From positions 35,955-99,954 of the forward strand of contig CAZGPI010000003.1 of assembly GCA_964527595.1 (NCBI GenBank): DNA of 64,000 nt, read 5' to 3'. Of this stretch, positions 52,143-59,998 are shown one piece after another (within the stretch, counting starts at the first letter, position 1; every line of letters begins with the position of its first letter). The translations under genes and the position numbers were made by a program. The notes under the pieces were generated by a model. It was not told the origin of the DNA. It saw only the letters and a list, made by a program, of their open reading frames with translations, and searched no databases. This DNA comes from GWF2-38-10 sp964527595 (lineage in GTDB: Bacteria > Babelota > Babeliae > Babelales > RVW-14).

Positions 52143-53672
52143 TTAAAACGCTAAATTTGCCGTGAGCCACATTGAATAGGCGTCAATATTACTATTAGCC
52201 GAGCCCAGTTCATAAGCGGCGCCAAGGCCAAAAAGAAGTGGGTTTTGCCAATTGGTTGTATGGCTTATGGATCCATAAAATTTATGGGTAATCTGAGCTG
52301 GCGTGGTGACTGAGCGCATATCAAGATTGTTTGATTTGATCGTGTGTTTATCTAAAATCAATTTATCGATGTTATCTGAATCATACGTTCCATTATTATC
52401 TATCATGAAAGTTTTTTCAGTTGCTGTACCATAATTATTTAGCGCTATTGCATACATGTTATCATCCCATGCATTTTTGAGCTGAACCGTTTCACGTTGT
52501 TTGGCAAACAGGTTATAACCGCAATCAAAGACAACATTTTTGAAGGTTAAGGCAACATTGGCTAGAGCTTGGCCGTGGACCCCAGGGGTGACCTTAAGGT
52601 CTTGTGTTGAAATATTAGCAAACGGGAAAAGTTGGCGCAGGCCGCGTTGACCAACCACATAATACTGACTAAAGGGAACCGGCGTACCATCGTCTTTTTG
52701 AATACTTAATGTGCGCTTTTCGATATCTTCTAAACCATATGAGCATGAAACATTGGCCAGAAATGAGATAGAGCTGCGGTCATTTTGCCAGAGTAAGTAT
52801 TTGGTATCGGCAAAGCCGCCAAATTCCCAGTGTTGCCCGTTTCCGCATATTGGTTCAAAAATAAATTCACCCGTTGGGCGGTTGCTGGTTGGCGTGACCA
52901 TTGAAGCGCCAATTTTTAACCATGAATTTTTATTGTTAATGAGTGCAATGCCAAGTTTTGTTTCAAGGTCGGCAAGACCGGAATGGCTTTTTCCGTTTTC
53001 CATTTTGGCGTGTGTTAGGGCAAGTTGCTGATTTTCAGAGTTATTGAATTCAAAATCAGAAACGTTGCCTTTAAAGTAGTCAACAAGCGTTTTACCAATT
53101 GCAGGGTGATCAGTTATGGTAATTGGGGTAAGTGTTCCGTTTTGGGTAAGGCGTAGCGAATTTTTTACCGATGTGATTGGCATTGAAATTTGTAAAAACA
53201 AGTTATTGGCCAATGATGAAAGATCGGTGTAAAAATCCAAACGAGTACTGAATATTTCTTGCGTTGGCCTGAATTGTATTTTGCCGGCGAGATTTTTTTC
53301 GAACGAATCGGTATTATGGACAATGAATGCGGCCCAGGTATCGTCTTTGGCATCAGCGGCGCTAAAATCGTTACTATTAACCACATTTATGTAATCACGA
53401 AATTCATTTGCTTTTGGGGCATAATATCCAAAATATTTGCCGAGATCACCGCTATTAGTTGAGTTTTGATAAAGGGTGGAGACTTGTATTGAGGCGCCGT
53501 GCTCGGCAGTTGGTATTTCGCCAAGGGTATGGTGCCAGGTTGATTGCTCGAGGGCCATATTGTATAGAGGTGCGCGAGGCATCATGAACGTGCGGTTTGC
53601 GTATGTTTTTGCGTGCGCATTAGCAAATGGGCAGGCGATTAGGATAAGGGCGACGAGATAACGTGCATTCAT
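52143..53672 (-). CDS. Outer-membrane beta-barrel protein (cassette 2)
   Basis: 509 residues. A signal peptide (MNARYLVALILIACPFANAH, cleavage after AHA) is followed by beta-strand-rich sequence throughout. The C-terminus is an outer-membrane recognition strand, SMWLTANLAF, ending in Phe. Conserved stretches include FSTRLDFYTDLSSLANNLFL and YLLWQNDRSSISFLANVSCS. It is highly similar to the barrel of cassette 1 except near residues 395-440. Barrels of this size have 14-18 strands and may be channels. GGAG precedes the ATG. I recognise no named family. Confidence 0.8.
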   Translation of the reverse strand: MNARYLVALILIACPFANAHAKTYANRTFMMPRAPLYNMALEQSTWHHTLGEIPTAEHGASIQVSTLYQNSTNSGDLGKYFGYYAPKANEFRDYINVVNSNDFSAADAKDDTWAAFIVHNTDSFEKNLAGKIQFRPTQEIFSTRLDFYTDLSSLANNLFLQISMPITSVKNSLRLTQNGTLTPITITDHPAIGKTLVDYFKGNVSDFEFNNSENQQLALTHAKMENGKSHSGLADLETKLGIALINNKNSWLKIGASMVTPTSNRPTGEFIFEPICGNGQHWEFGGFADTKYLLWQNDRSSISFLANVSCSYGLEDIEKRTLSIQKDDGTPVPFSQYYVVGQRGLRQLFPFANISTQDLKVTPGVHGQALANVALTFKNVVFDCGYNLFAKQRETVQLKNAWDDNMYAIALNNYGTATEKTFMIDNNGTYDSDNIDKLILDKHTIKSNNLDMRSVTTPAQITHKFYGSISHTTNWQNPLLFGLGAAYELGSANSNIDAYSMWLTANLAF

Positions 53673-53714
53673 AAAAACTCCGAATACTAAGAATTTATGG
53701 AATAACTTTTATGC

Positions 53715-53744
53715 ACTATAAAGAAGTTACATTATGAGATGCAA
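53715..53744 (-). promoter_or_regulatory. Promoter of cassette 2 with inverted repeat
   Basis: On the minus strand TTGCAT, an 18-base spacer and TATAGT, about 45 bases above the ATG. TAACTT (53703-53708) and AAGTTA (53724-53729) flank the -10 box; the arms covary with those of cassette 1. Confidence 0.6.
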
Positions 53745-53849
53745 GTGATTTGGTTTTTGCGTATAATGCCGATGGTTCGATACATTTTTTTCGCATATAA
53801 AATGCTCAAAAAACACTCACCACGAGCGACACAAAAAAGATTCCGCAGA

Positions 53850-53886
53850 ATAAATGGCCGGGTTGTACGTAACAAACCGGCCATTA
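53850..53886 (-). terminator. Terminator of cassette 1
   Basis: AATGGCCGG(T)TTGT pairs with ACAA(C)CCGGCCATT, four bases below the stop of the 912-residue protein. Shared with the cassette 2 terminator. Confidence 0.8.
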
Positions 53887-53889
53887 TGG

Positions 53890-56628
53890 TTATTTGAATT
53901 TTTGCTTAGTGTTTAATTCTGGATTATCTGGGTAAGAAACGGGTGAACCACATCCAGCGACTGTGCAATAAAAGTTTTTAGTTTTTGTACTGGCAACAAG
54001 GCCTTTATGTGATGGCGCATTTGGTTTTGCTAAGCAGGCCCAACGGATTTGTTCTGAGCTGGCTTTTTTGGCTGCCGGCTTAGTTGTCGTTGTAACGGCC
54101 GCTTGAACATCTACCCTTGCCTCTGCAAGTGCTGCGGTTTTATCGAGTTGTGCTTGGAGTGCTTCGATTTGAGCGGCAAGTTCGGTGTTTGTAGTGGTTA
54201 ATGCTTCGTTGGCTTCTTCTTTTTCATTTGCCATTTTAATAGCAGCATCTTTTTCTGCTGTTAGCGCTTGCACTTGAGCCGCTTTTTTTGTGAGCGCATT
54301 AATTTGTTCTGTTTGTTGTTGCGCATCTCGTTTAAGCTTTGCAACTTCCGCTTGTGCTGTTTGAGCTGTTTTTAGGGCTGCTTCTTTTTCAGCGATTGCT
54401 TTGTCGGCTGCCGCTTGCGCTGTTTTAGCCGCTGTTTCGGCCGCTTCTTTTGCGCCAACTGCCGCGGTTGCTTCGGTTTGCTTACTTTTTGTTACACTGC
54501 GTTGAGCGCCAAGCAAAAATTTAGATGCGGTCTTTGTTGACTTGAGCAACTTCTCGGATGCTTTTTGTGCATCAAGTGCGGCAGTTACTTTTGCTTGTGC
54601 CGCTATTAATGCTTTTTCTGCTAGCTCTTTTGCGGCTTTGTTTGCATTTGTTTCTGTTTCGAGCTTTGCCTTGTCCGCATTAAATTGTGTCGCTTGAGCC
54701 GCGGCCGTGGCTTTTGCTGTTGCCGCTTCAGTTTGAGCTTGTTTTGCTTCATTAGCTGCTTTGGTGTTTGCATCGCTCAGTTCTTTTTCGCGTGCGGCTT
54801 GTGTTGCCTTGAGTGCTAAAATAGCCACTTCTGAGCCAGCGCCAGAGTTTGCTTGTAGTTGTTTGATAGCTTCAAGGTTTCGTTGTTTTTCTGCAGCCAG
54901 TTCCGCTTTTGCTGCGTCGGCATCTAGTTTTGCTTGGTTTTGTATCGCGAGCTTTTCTGCTTGCGCCGTTTGCGCGGCTTGTTGTTGTTGAGCTAAAAGA
55001 TTTTTTTGTTGATCAAGAGCGCTTTTTGATTCAGATAAAGAATCTTGTAAGCGTTTTTGTTCATCTTGCGCGGCCTGAGCTTTGCGAATTTGTTCATTTA
55101 ATTTGGCATCAAGATCGGCCTTTAACAGGTCTTGTTGAGCCGTGAGGCGCTGTTTTTGTTCTTCCGCTTCTTTGCGCAATTTATCGGCGTCAGCGCCAGA
55201 TTGTTGTTGTAGTAGAGCCAGTTGGTCTTCAAGGGCTTTTTGCTTTTGAGTATTTTCGGTCAAGAGCTTTTCGGCCGCTTGCGCTTTTTCCGCGGCTGCT
55301 GCCGTTGCTTTTTCTTTTGCGGCAATTTCTAAGCGAAGATTTTCTTGTTCTTTTTGTTGTTCAAGCTTTTCTTTGTCCGCTTGTTTTTTTTGTGCTTCAA
55401 GTTCTAGCGCCAGGCGATTGCGTTCTTGTTCGGCTACTTTTTGGGCTTCTAGTATTTGAGTTTTGAGTTGAGCCGATTCTAGTTGCGCGGCCGCTTTTTC
55501 GCTCGCTATTTGAGTAAGCGTTGCTTGTTGAGTTGCTAATTCCTGAGCTTGTTTAGCTTTGGCCGCTTCAAGTTCTTTTTGGCTCGCATTTGCCTTCTTT
55601 AGTTCTTCAAGCTTTGCTGCTTGCTCGGCTTTAAGCTGAGCAATTTCTAATTCTTTTTCTGCTTGTTTTTGTGCGGCTGCTTTGCTTGTTTCTTCTTGCG
55701 CTTTTTTGGCCGTTTCGATGCTTGCTTGTAGTTCTTTGTTTTGTTTTTGCTGTTCTTCCGCTTGTTTAGTGCTTGCGGCTAATTGTTCATCTAACTTCTT
55801 TTTTGCCTCGGTAGCCTCGGCTTCTATACGGGTTCGTTCGGCTGCGAGTCTGTCAATTTCGGCTAATTTTTGTGCGCTTTCTTCGGCTTGTTTTTTTGCA
55901 AGGGCTTCCATTTGCTTATTTAATTCGTCGATTTTTGCCTGATCATTACCGGCTTTTGTTTGTTGGGCTGCTATTGTTGCTCTTTGCTTTTCGATGGCGT
56001 CAGCTTGCTGTGCGCTTTGTCTTTCAGCGTCTTTTAGCTTTTGGTTGGCTTCGGCGACCTCGCGTTCTTTTTCTGCCCTATCGGCTTCAAGTTGTTTTTT
56101 TGCTAATTCAGCGTCGGCTCGTTCATTTGCTGCCGCGCCCTGTTGTGCATTGAGTTGCTTTGCTAGTTTTTCATTAGCGCTGGCCGATTTTAATAGTGAT
56201 ACAGTTCTTTTTGCTTTTTGAGCGTTTTCTTTAATGCTGATAATTTTGCTATTCCAGATGGCTAAACTTGCAAGAATATCCTTTATTTTTTTCGGTTCGC
56301 TAGGATAAGCGGCTGTTTTAAGTGGATATACTCTTTCTGCGGTCGAAATTACTTTAAGGATAGCATCAAAATAGGGGGTAGATAGCTCAGCTTTTTGTGG
56401 AAAATTTGGCGTCTTGAAAAGATTTTCTGCATTTGCAAGAGCGGTGAAGAGTCCTTTTTCTATTGAGGCTTTATTCTTAGGAGAAATGGTGCCGATTTGG
56501 CTGGAAATTTCAGTGCAACCAACAATAAATGACGCGAGATTTGATGTTTTGGCAACGCTTGGTTCCATGCCAAAAAGTGGGGTGCTTAGCAATAAACAAT
56601 GGAATAAGAGTAATGGTGTTATGCGCAT
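53890..56628 (-). CDS. Giant secreted coiled-coil protein with C-terminal Cys motif (cassette 1)
   Basis: 912 residues. A signal peptide (MRITPLLLFHCLLLSTPLFG) is followed by the shared helical domain (25-140; GCTEISSQIGTISPKNKASI...GLFTALANAEN) and about 700 residues of coiled coil rich in Ala, Glu, Gln and Lys. The last 60 residues are not coiled and hold three Cys and a His (WACLAKPNAPSHKG, FYCTVAGCGSP) that could bind zinc or form disulfides; the cassette 2 protein lacks this end. AAGGA precedes the ATG. It follows the barrel gene by 27 bases. Confidence 0.72.
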   Translation of the reverse strand: MRITPLLLFHCLLLSTPLFGMEPSVAKTSNLASFIVGCTEISSQIGTISPKNKASIEKGLFTALANAENLFKTPNFPQKAELSTPYFDAILKVISTAERVYPLKTAAYPSEPKKIKDILASLAIWNSKIISIKENAQKAKRTVSLLKSASANEKLAKQLNAQQGAAANERADAELAKKQLEADRAEKEREVAEANQKLKDAERQSAQQADAIEKQRATIAAQQTKAGNDQAKIDELNKQMEALAKKQAEESAQKLAEIDRLAAERTRIEAEATEAKKKLDEQLAASTKQAEEQQKQNKELQASIETAKKAQEETSKAAAQKQAEKELEIAQLKAEQAAKLEELKKANASQKELEAAKAKQAQELATQQATLTQIASEKAAAQLESAQLKTQILEAQKVAEQERNRLALELEAQKKQADKEKLEQQKEQENLRLEIAAKEKATAAAAEKAQAAEKLLTENTQKQKALEDQLALLQQQSGADADKLRKEAEEQKQRLTAQQDLLKADLDAKLNEQIRKAQAAQDEQKRLQDSLSESKSALDQQKNLLAQQQQAAQTAQAEKLAIQNQAKLDADAAKAELAAEKQRNLEAIKQLQANSGAGSEVAILALKATQAAREKELSDANTKAANEAKQAQTEAATAKATAAAQATQFNADKAKLETETNANKAAKELAEKALIAAQAKVTAALDAQKASEKLLKSTKTASKFLLGAQRSVTKSKQTEATAAVGAKEAAETAAKTAQAAADKAIAEKEAALKTAQTAQAEVAKLKRDAQQQTEQINALTKKAAQVQALTAEKDAAIKMANEKEEANEALTTTNTELAAQIEALQAQLDKTAALAEARVDVQAAVTTTTKPAAKKASSEQIRWACLAKPNAPSHKGLVASTKTKNFYCTVAGCGSPVSYPDNPELNTKQKFK

Positions 56629-56655
56629 GATAAATCCTTAGTTAACGTGAATTTT

Positions 56656-58179
56656 TTAGAACGCTAGGTTTGCGGTAAGCCATGCCGAATAAGCATCAAT
56701 ACTGGTGTTAGATGAGCAAAATTCATAAGCCGCACCAAGGCCAAAAAGGATTGGGTTTTTTCCGTTAACGGTGTGGCTTATTGCGCCATAAAATTTGTGG
56801 GTAATTTGTGAAGGTGAGGTAGCGGCGCGCAGGTTGACGTTGTTTGTATCAATGGTGTGATCAAGCGTGAATGTATCGATTGAGTTTTGAATGGGTGAGG
56901 TGACGTTATATAAAAACGGTGCATATGATAAATCGGTTGTATAATCTTCCTGTGCTATTGCATATATTCCATCGTTCCATGCATTTTTGAGCTGGACCGT
57001 TTCGTGTTGTTTGGCAAACAGATTATAACCACAATCAAAGGCAACATTTTTAAAGGTGAAGGCAAGGTTAGCCAGCGCTTGGCAATGTACGCCGGGTGTA
57101 ACCTTAAGGTCTTGGGTTGAGATATTAGCAAACGGGAAGAGGTGGCGAACCCCTTTTTGGCCAACGACATAATATTGGCTAAAAGGGACCGGCGTTCCAT
57201 CATTTTTTTGAATACCCAAGGTACGCTTTTCGGTATCTTCCAGACCATATGAGCATGAAGCATTAGCTAAAAATGAGACCGAGCTGCGATCATTTTTCCA
57301 GAGTAAGCATTTGGTATCCACAAAGCCACCAAATTCCCAGTGTTGTCCGTTTCCACAGATTGGTTCAAAAATGAATTCACCAGTTGGGCGGTTGCCGGTT
57401 GGGGTGACCATTGAGGCGCCAACCTTTAGCCATGAATTTTTATTATTAATGAGCGCAAGGCCAAGTTTTGTTTCAACGTCGGCAATGCCTGCGTGGCTTT
57501 TACCATTTTCCATTTTTGCATGTGTTAATGCAAGTTGTTGGTTGGCGGCATCTTCGGCAAAGCTTGAAACGTTGCCTTTAAAATAATCAAGAAGCGTTTT
57601 GCCGTTTGCGGGATGTCCAGCCATGGTAATTGGGGTAAGGGTTCCATCTTGGGTAAGCCGTAGCGAGTTTTTTACCGACGTAATGGGCATTGAAATTTGC
57701 AAAAATAGGTTATTGGCTAATGATGAAAGGTCGGTATAAAAATCTAAACGTGTGCTGAAAATTTCTTGTGTTGGCCGAAATTGTATTTTGCCAGAGAGAT
57801 TGTCTTTATAATCGGCAACATTATGGATAATGAATTCCGACCATGTATTGTCTTTGGCGTCAGCGGTGGCGAAGTCGTCACTATTAACCACATTTATGTA
57901 ATCACGAAATTCATTTGCCTTTGGGGCAAAGTACCCAAAATATTTGCCGAGGTCGCCGCTATTAGTTGAGTGTTGATAAAGTGTAGAGACTTGGATAGAT
58001 GATTTATGATCGCTTGTGGTGGTTTTGCCCAGGGCTCGATGCCAGGTTGATTGCTCGAGTGCCATATTGTATAAAGATGCGCGAGGCATCATAAACGTGC
58101 GATTTGCGTATGTTTTTGCGTGTGCATTAGCCAATGGGCATGCGATTAGGATAAGGGCAATGAGATGACGTGCATTCAT
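56656..58179 (-). CDS. Outer-membrane beta-barrel protein (cassette 1)
   Basis: About 507 residues. Signal peptide MNARHLIALILIACPLANAH, a beta-rich body and a C-terminal Phe strand, SAWLTANLAF, as in the cassette 2 barrel, with which it shares long identical stretches. The region equivalent to 395-440 differs in sequence and length (SYAPFLYNVTSPIQNSIDTF here). AAGGAG fixes the ATG at 58179; the frame extends 15 residues further. It starts the four-gene duplicated region, directly downstream of the TonB-like gene. Confidence 0.8.
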   Translation of the reverse strand: MNARHLIALILIACPLANAHAKTYANRTFMMPRASLYNMALEQSTWHRALGKTTTSDHKSSIQVSTLYQHSTNSGDLGKYFGYFAPKANEFRDYINVVNSDDFATADAKDNTWSEFIIHNVADYKDNLSGKIQFRPTQEIFSTRLDFYTDLSSLANNLFLQISMPITSVKNSLRLTQDGTLTPITMAGHPANGKTLLDYFKGNVSSFAEDAANQQLALTHAKMENGKSHAGIADVETKLGLALINNKNSWLKVGASMVTPTGNRPTGEFIFEPICGNGQHWEFGGFVDTKCLLWKNDRSSVSFLANASCSYGLEDTEKRTLGIQKNDGTPVPFSQYYVVGQKGVRHLFPFANISTQDLKVTPGVHCQALANLAFTFKNVAFDCGYNLFAKQHETVQLKNAWNDGIYAIAQEDYTTDLSYAPFLYNVTSPIQNSIDTFTLDHTIDTNNVNLRAATSPSQITHKFYGAISHTVNGKNPILFGLGAAYEFCSSNTSIDAYSAWLTANLAF

Positions 58180-58222
58180 AAGGTCTCCTTTACGTGAAAA
58201 AAAGATGGAACAACTTTGATGC

Positions 58223-58252
58223 ACTATAAAGAAGTTGCGATATGAGGAGCAA
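58223..58252 (-). promoter_or_regulatory. Promoter of cassette 1 with inverted repeat
   Basis: On the minus strand TTGCTC, an 18-base spacer and TATAGT. CAACTT (58211-58216) and AAGTTG (58232-58237) flank the -10 box. The same block occurs upstream of cassette 2. Confidence 0.6.
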
Positions 58253-58292
58253 GCCTTTTGAAATTTATGTCTTTCTATATGCCGTATTTACT

Positions 58293-59618
58293 TCAATAAA
58301 TATTGACTCTGCGGCCGGTTGTATAACTTTTGACCCCAAAGTGTTTTGGAAGGGGGGGGAATGGGCTGGCGAATTTGGTGTTTTTCATAATTATGTTATC
58401 AAGCTCCTTATCTCCTGATGATTGGAGTAACTCTAACTGGGTAATATAACCCTTTTCATCGATGGTAAATTCGATAATTGCTTTTCCTCCGTTGGTTCTA
58501 ATTGTTGGATTATATCTAAAATTTTGTTTCCATGTCGCTTGCCAGTTCCAATTGATATTGGCCTCATAAGAGATATATTTCATTTCTTCAAATGATGGGC
58601 GCTTATTAGGGTCGCCATCGCGTTCGATATCGTCTTCGCCTTCGTCCTTGATGTTTTCGACAAATCCTTTGGTAAGGGCAATTATGCCTCGGCCGTCTTT
58701 TGGTTTGATGCTTTTGGCCCCACGAACTTTTGTGGTAGGTTTATCCGATGAGGGCGCAAAGCGTTCAACTTGTTCTTGCATATGCGCAATACGGTCGATA
58801 CGTGCTTGAATTTCAGGTGATGGTTCAGGTGTTTCTGGTTCATCATATCTTGGCGCATCAACTATTTGTTCGGCTTCGGGGGCTGTATTAATCTCATCCA
58901 TTAACGATTCAATGTTTAATTCATTGGCCGCGTCTTTTTTCTTTAGTTCTTTTTTGAGTTGTTTTTCGGTGAGGGGTTTGCCCTTCGATACATTTTGCTG
59001 CACAAAACACTGAGGGCGAGCGACTAATTGTTTTTCGATTAATTGAGTGGTTGGTGGGGCAGCGATTTTTTCTATTGGCGCTGATAGCTTTTGTGCGATA
59101 TGTTCTGGTTGTTCGATAATTGGTTGTGAAATTTGTTTTTCGATGGGTGCTTCACTTGTTTTTTGCTTAACAAGTTTTGTTTTTTTATGCCTTTTGGGTG
59201 ACGGCGTTATTGGTGTTACGGGTATTAGTTCGGTGGCATTGGGTGTGGGTGCCAAAGTATCTTGAATTTCGGTGGTCGTTGGAATTTCTATTGGGTTGGT
59301 TTTGGGCATCGACGGTTCATCGTTAAAAAACACCCATCCAAAATCGGACTTTTTAGGCCGTAATTTTGCCGGGATTCCGTTATCATTTTCTTTCTTAATT
59401 TCTTGTAGCTTTTTTATAAAATTTTGATGTTTTTCGGTTTGTTTTTGGCGTTCGGCTGGTGTAAGCGCGAGGCTGTCCAGCAGTCCGTGAACCATTGATT
59501 TGCCGTGGTTATGGAAGCCGACATTGAAAAACACCAAATAAAAAATGAGATGCAAAAGCACCGAAATGATGAGGAAATAAGAAAAATATTTATTGCGCCT
59601 GCGTTTAAATTTGAACAT
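58293..59618 (-). CDS. TonB-like energy transducer
   Basis: 441 residues. One N-terminal membrane helix (FSYFLIISVLLHLIFYLVFF, about 12-31) after a basic start is followed by a long Pro/Thr/Lys-rich periplasmic linker (100-330) and a C-terminal TonB/TolA-type domain: GKAIIEFTIDEKGYITQLEL, LLQSSGDKELD and FASPFPPLPKHF. Such proteins span the periplasm and energise outer-membrane barrels using ExbBD or TolQR, neither of which lies in the window. Its position just upstream of the barrel/coiled-coil cassettes suggests, but does not prove, that it serves them. Confidence 0.82.
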   Translation of the reverse strand: MFKFKRRRNKYFSYFLIISVLLHLIFYLVFFNVGFHNHGKSMVHGLLDSLALTPAERQKQTEKHQNFIKKLQEIKKENDNGIPAKLRPKKSDFGWVFFNDEPSMPKTNPIEIPTTTEIQDTLAPTPNATELIPVTPITPSPKRHKKTKLVKQKTSEAPIEKQISQPIIEQPEHIAQKLSAPIEKIAAPPTTQLIEKQLVARPQCFVQQNVSKGKPLTEKQLKKELKKKDAANELNIESLMDEINTAPEAEQIVDAPRYDEPETPEPSPEIQARIDRIAHMQEQVERFAPSSDKPTTKVRGAKSIKPKDGRGIIALTKGFVENIKDEGEDDIERDGDPNKRPSFEEMKYISYEANINWNWQATWKQNFRYNPTIRTNGGKAIIEFTIDEKGYITQLELLQSSGDKELDNIIMKNTKFASPFPPLPKHFGVKSYTTGRRVNIY

Positions 59619-59662
59619 TACATAAGACTCTTTTTTCGCCGCTTGTCAGCTAAAAGCTTCTT

Positions 59663-59691
59663 TGTCATCCCGGACACCGATCCGGGATCCA
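59663..59691 (-). repeat. TGGAT...TGACA dispersed palindrome, copy 3
   Basis: Plus strand TGTCATCCCGGA...TCCGGGATCCA; family orientation is minus. The stem matches copy 1 closely. Confidence 0.8.
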
Positions 59692-59737
59692 TCCTGATAA
59701 TAATTCTTTAAGCCCGTTTATTCAACTAAAATCCTCT

Positions 59738-59765
59738 TTGTCACCCTGAACGTGATTCAGGGTCC
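59738..59765 (-). repeat. TGGAC...TGACA dispersed palindrome, copy 4
   Basis: TGTCACCCTGAACG...TTCAGGGTCCA; the stem bases differ from copy 3 but still pair, leaving the ends and spacing unchanged. Confidence 0.75.
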
Positions 59766-59820
59766 ATCCTGATGATGATTCGTTAAGTCCATCTAGGCGA
59801 CTAATTATTGAAATATAAGA

Positions 59821-59848
59821 TGGATGCTGAATCACGTTCAGCATGACA
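59821..59848 (+). repeat. TGGAT...ATGACA dispersed palindrome, copy 5
   Basis: TGGATGCTGAATCACG then TTCAGCATGACA. The centre is the reverse complement of the centre of copy 4. Confidence 0.8.
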
Positions 59849-59953
59849 AAAAAAGAATAAGTTTTTTGGATAATTGGTCACTTGCCCGAGCATCCATCAT
59901 TCGCCAAGACTTCGGTTCGGCAGGCCATCTTAAGATTAGAAAAAATATTAGGA

Positions 59954-59983
59954 TGGATTCTCGGGGCAAGCCCGAGAATGACA
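59954..59983 (+). repeat. TGGAT...ATGACA dispersed palindrome, copy 6
   Basis: TGGATTCTCGGG, loop GCAA(G), CCCGAGAATGACA. Again a different stem with intact pairing, 16 bases from the tilS stop. Confidence 0.8.
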
Positions 59984-59998
59984 AGCAAGAAAAATTGG

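Larger units (their letters stand above)
59619..59998. other. Intergenic region made mainly of palindromes
   Basis: 380 bases between tilS and the TonB-like gene hold four copies of the TGGAT...ATGACA palindrome and a smaller imperfect hairpin with GCCAAGACTTCGGTTCGGC at 59911-59929. The first two palindromes face one way and the last two the other. No gene is supported. Confidence 0.7.

Noticed and set aside
48578..56221. Several long plus-strand frames opposite the coiled-coil genes
   Set aside because: They are antisense by-products of Ala/Gln/Lys-rich codons, contain no recognisable domain and lack start signals.
47784..58252. Possible CRISPR-like regular repeats in the coiled-coil region
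   Set aside because: The repeats are coding, multiples of three, imperfect, and lack unique spacers of constant size; no cas gene is in the window.
59619..59998. Short plus-strand frames in the palindrome cluster
   Set aside because: They are made of repeat sequence, run into tilS on the opposite strand and have no ribosome sites.
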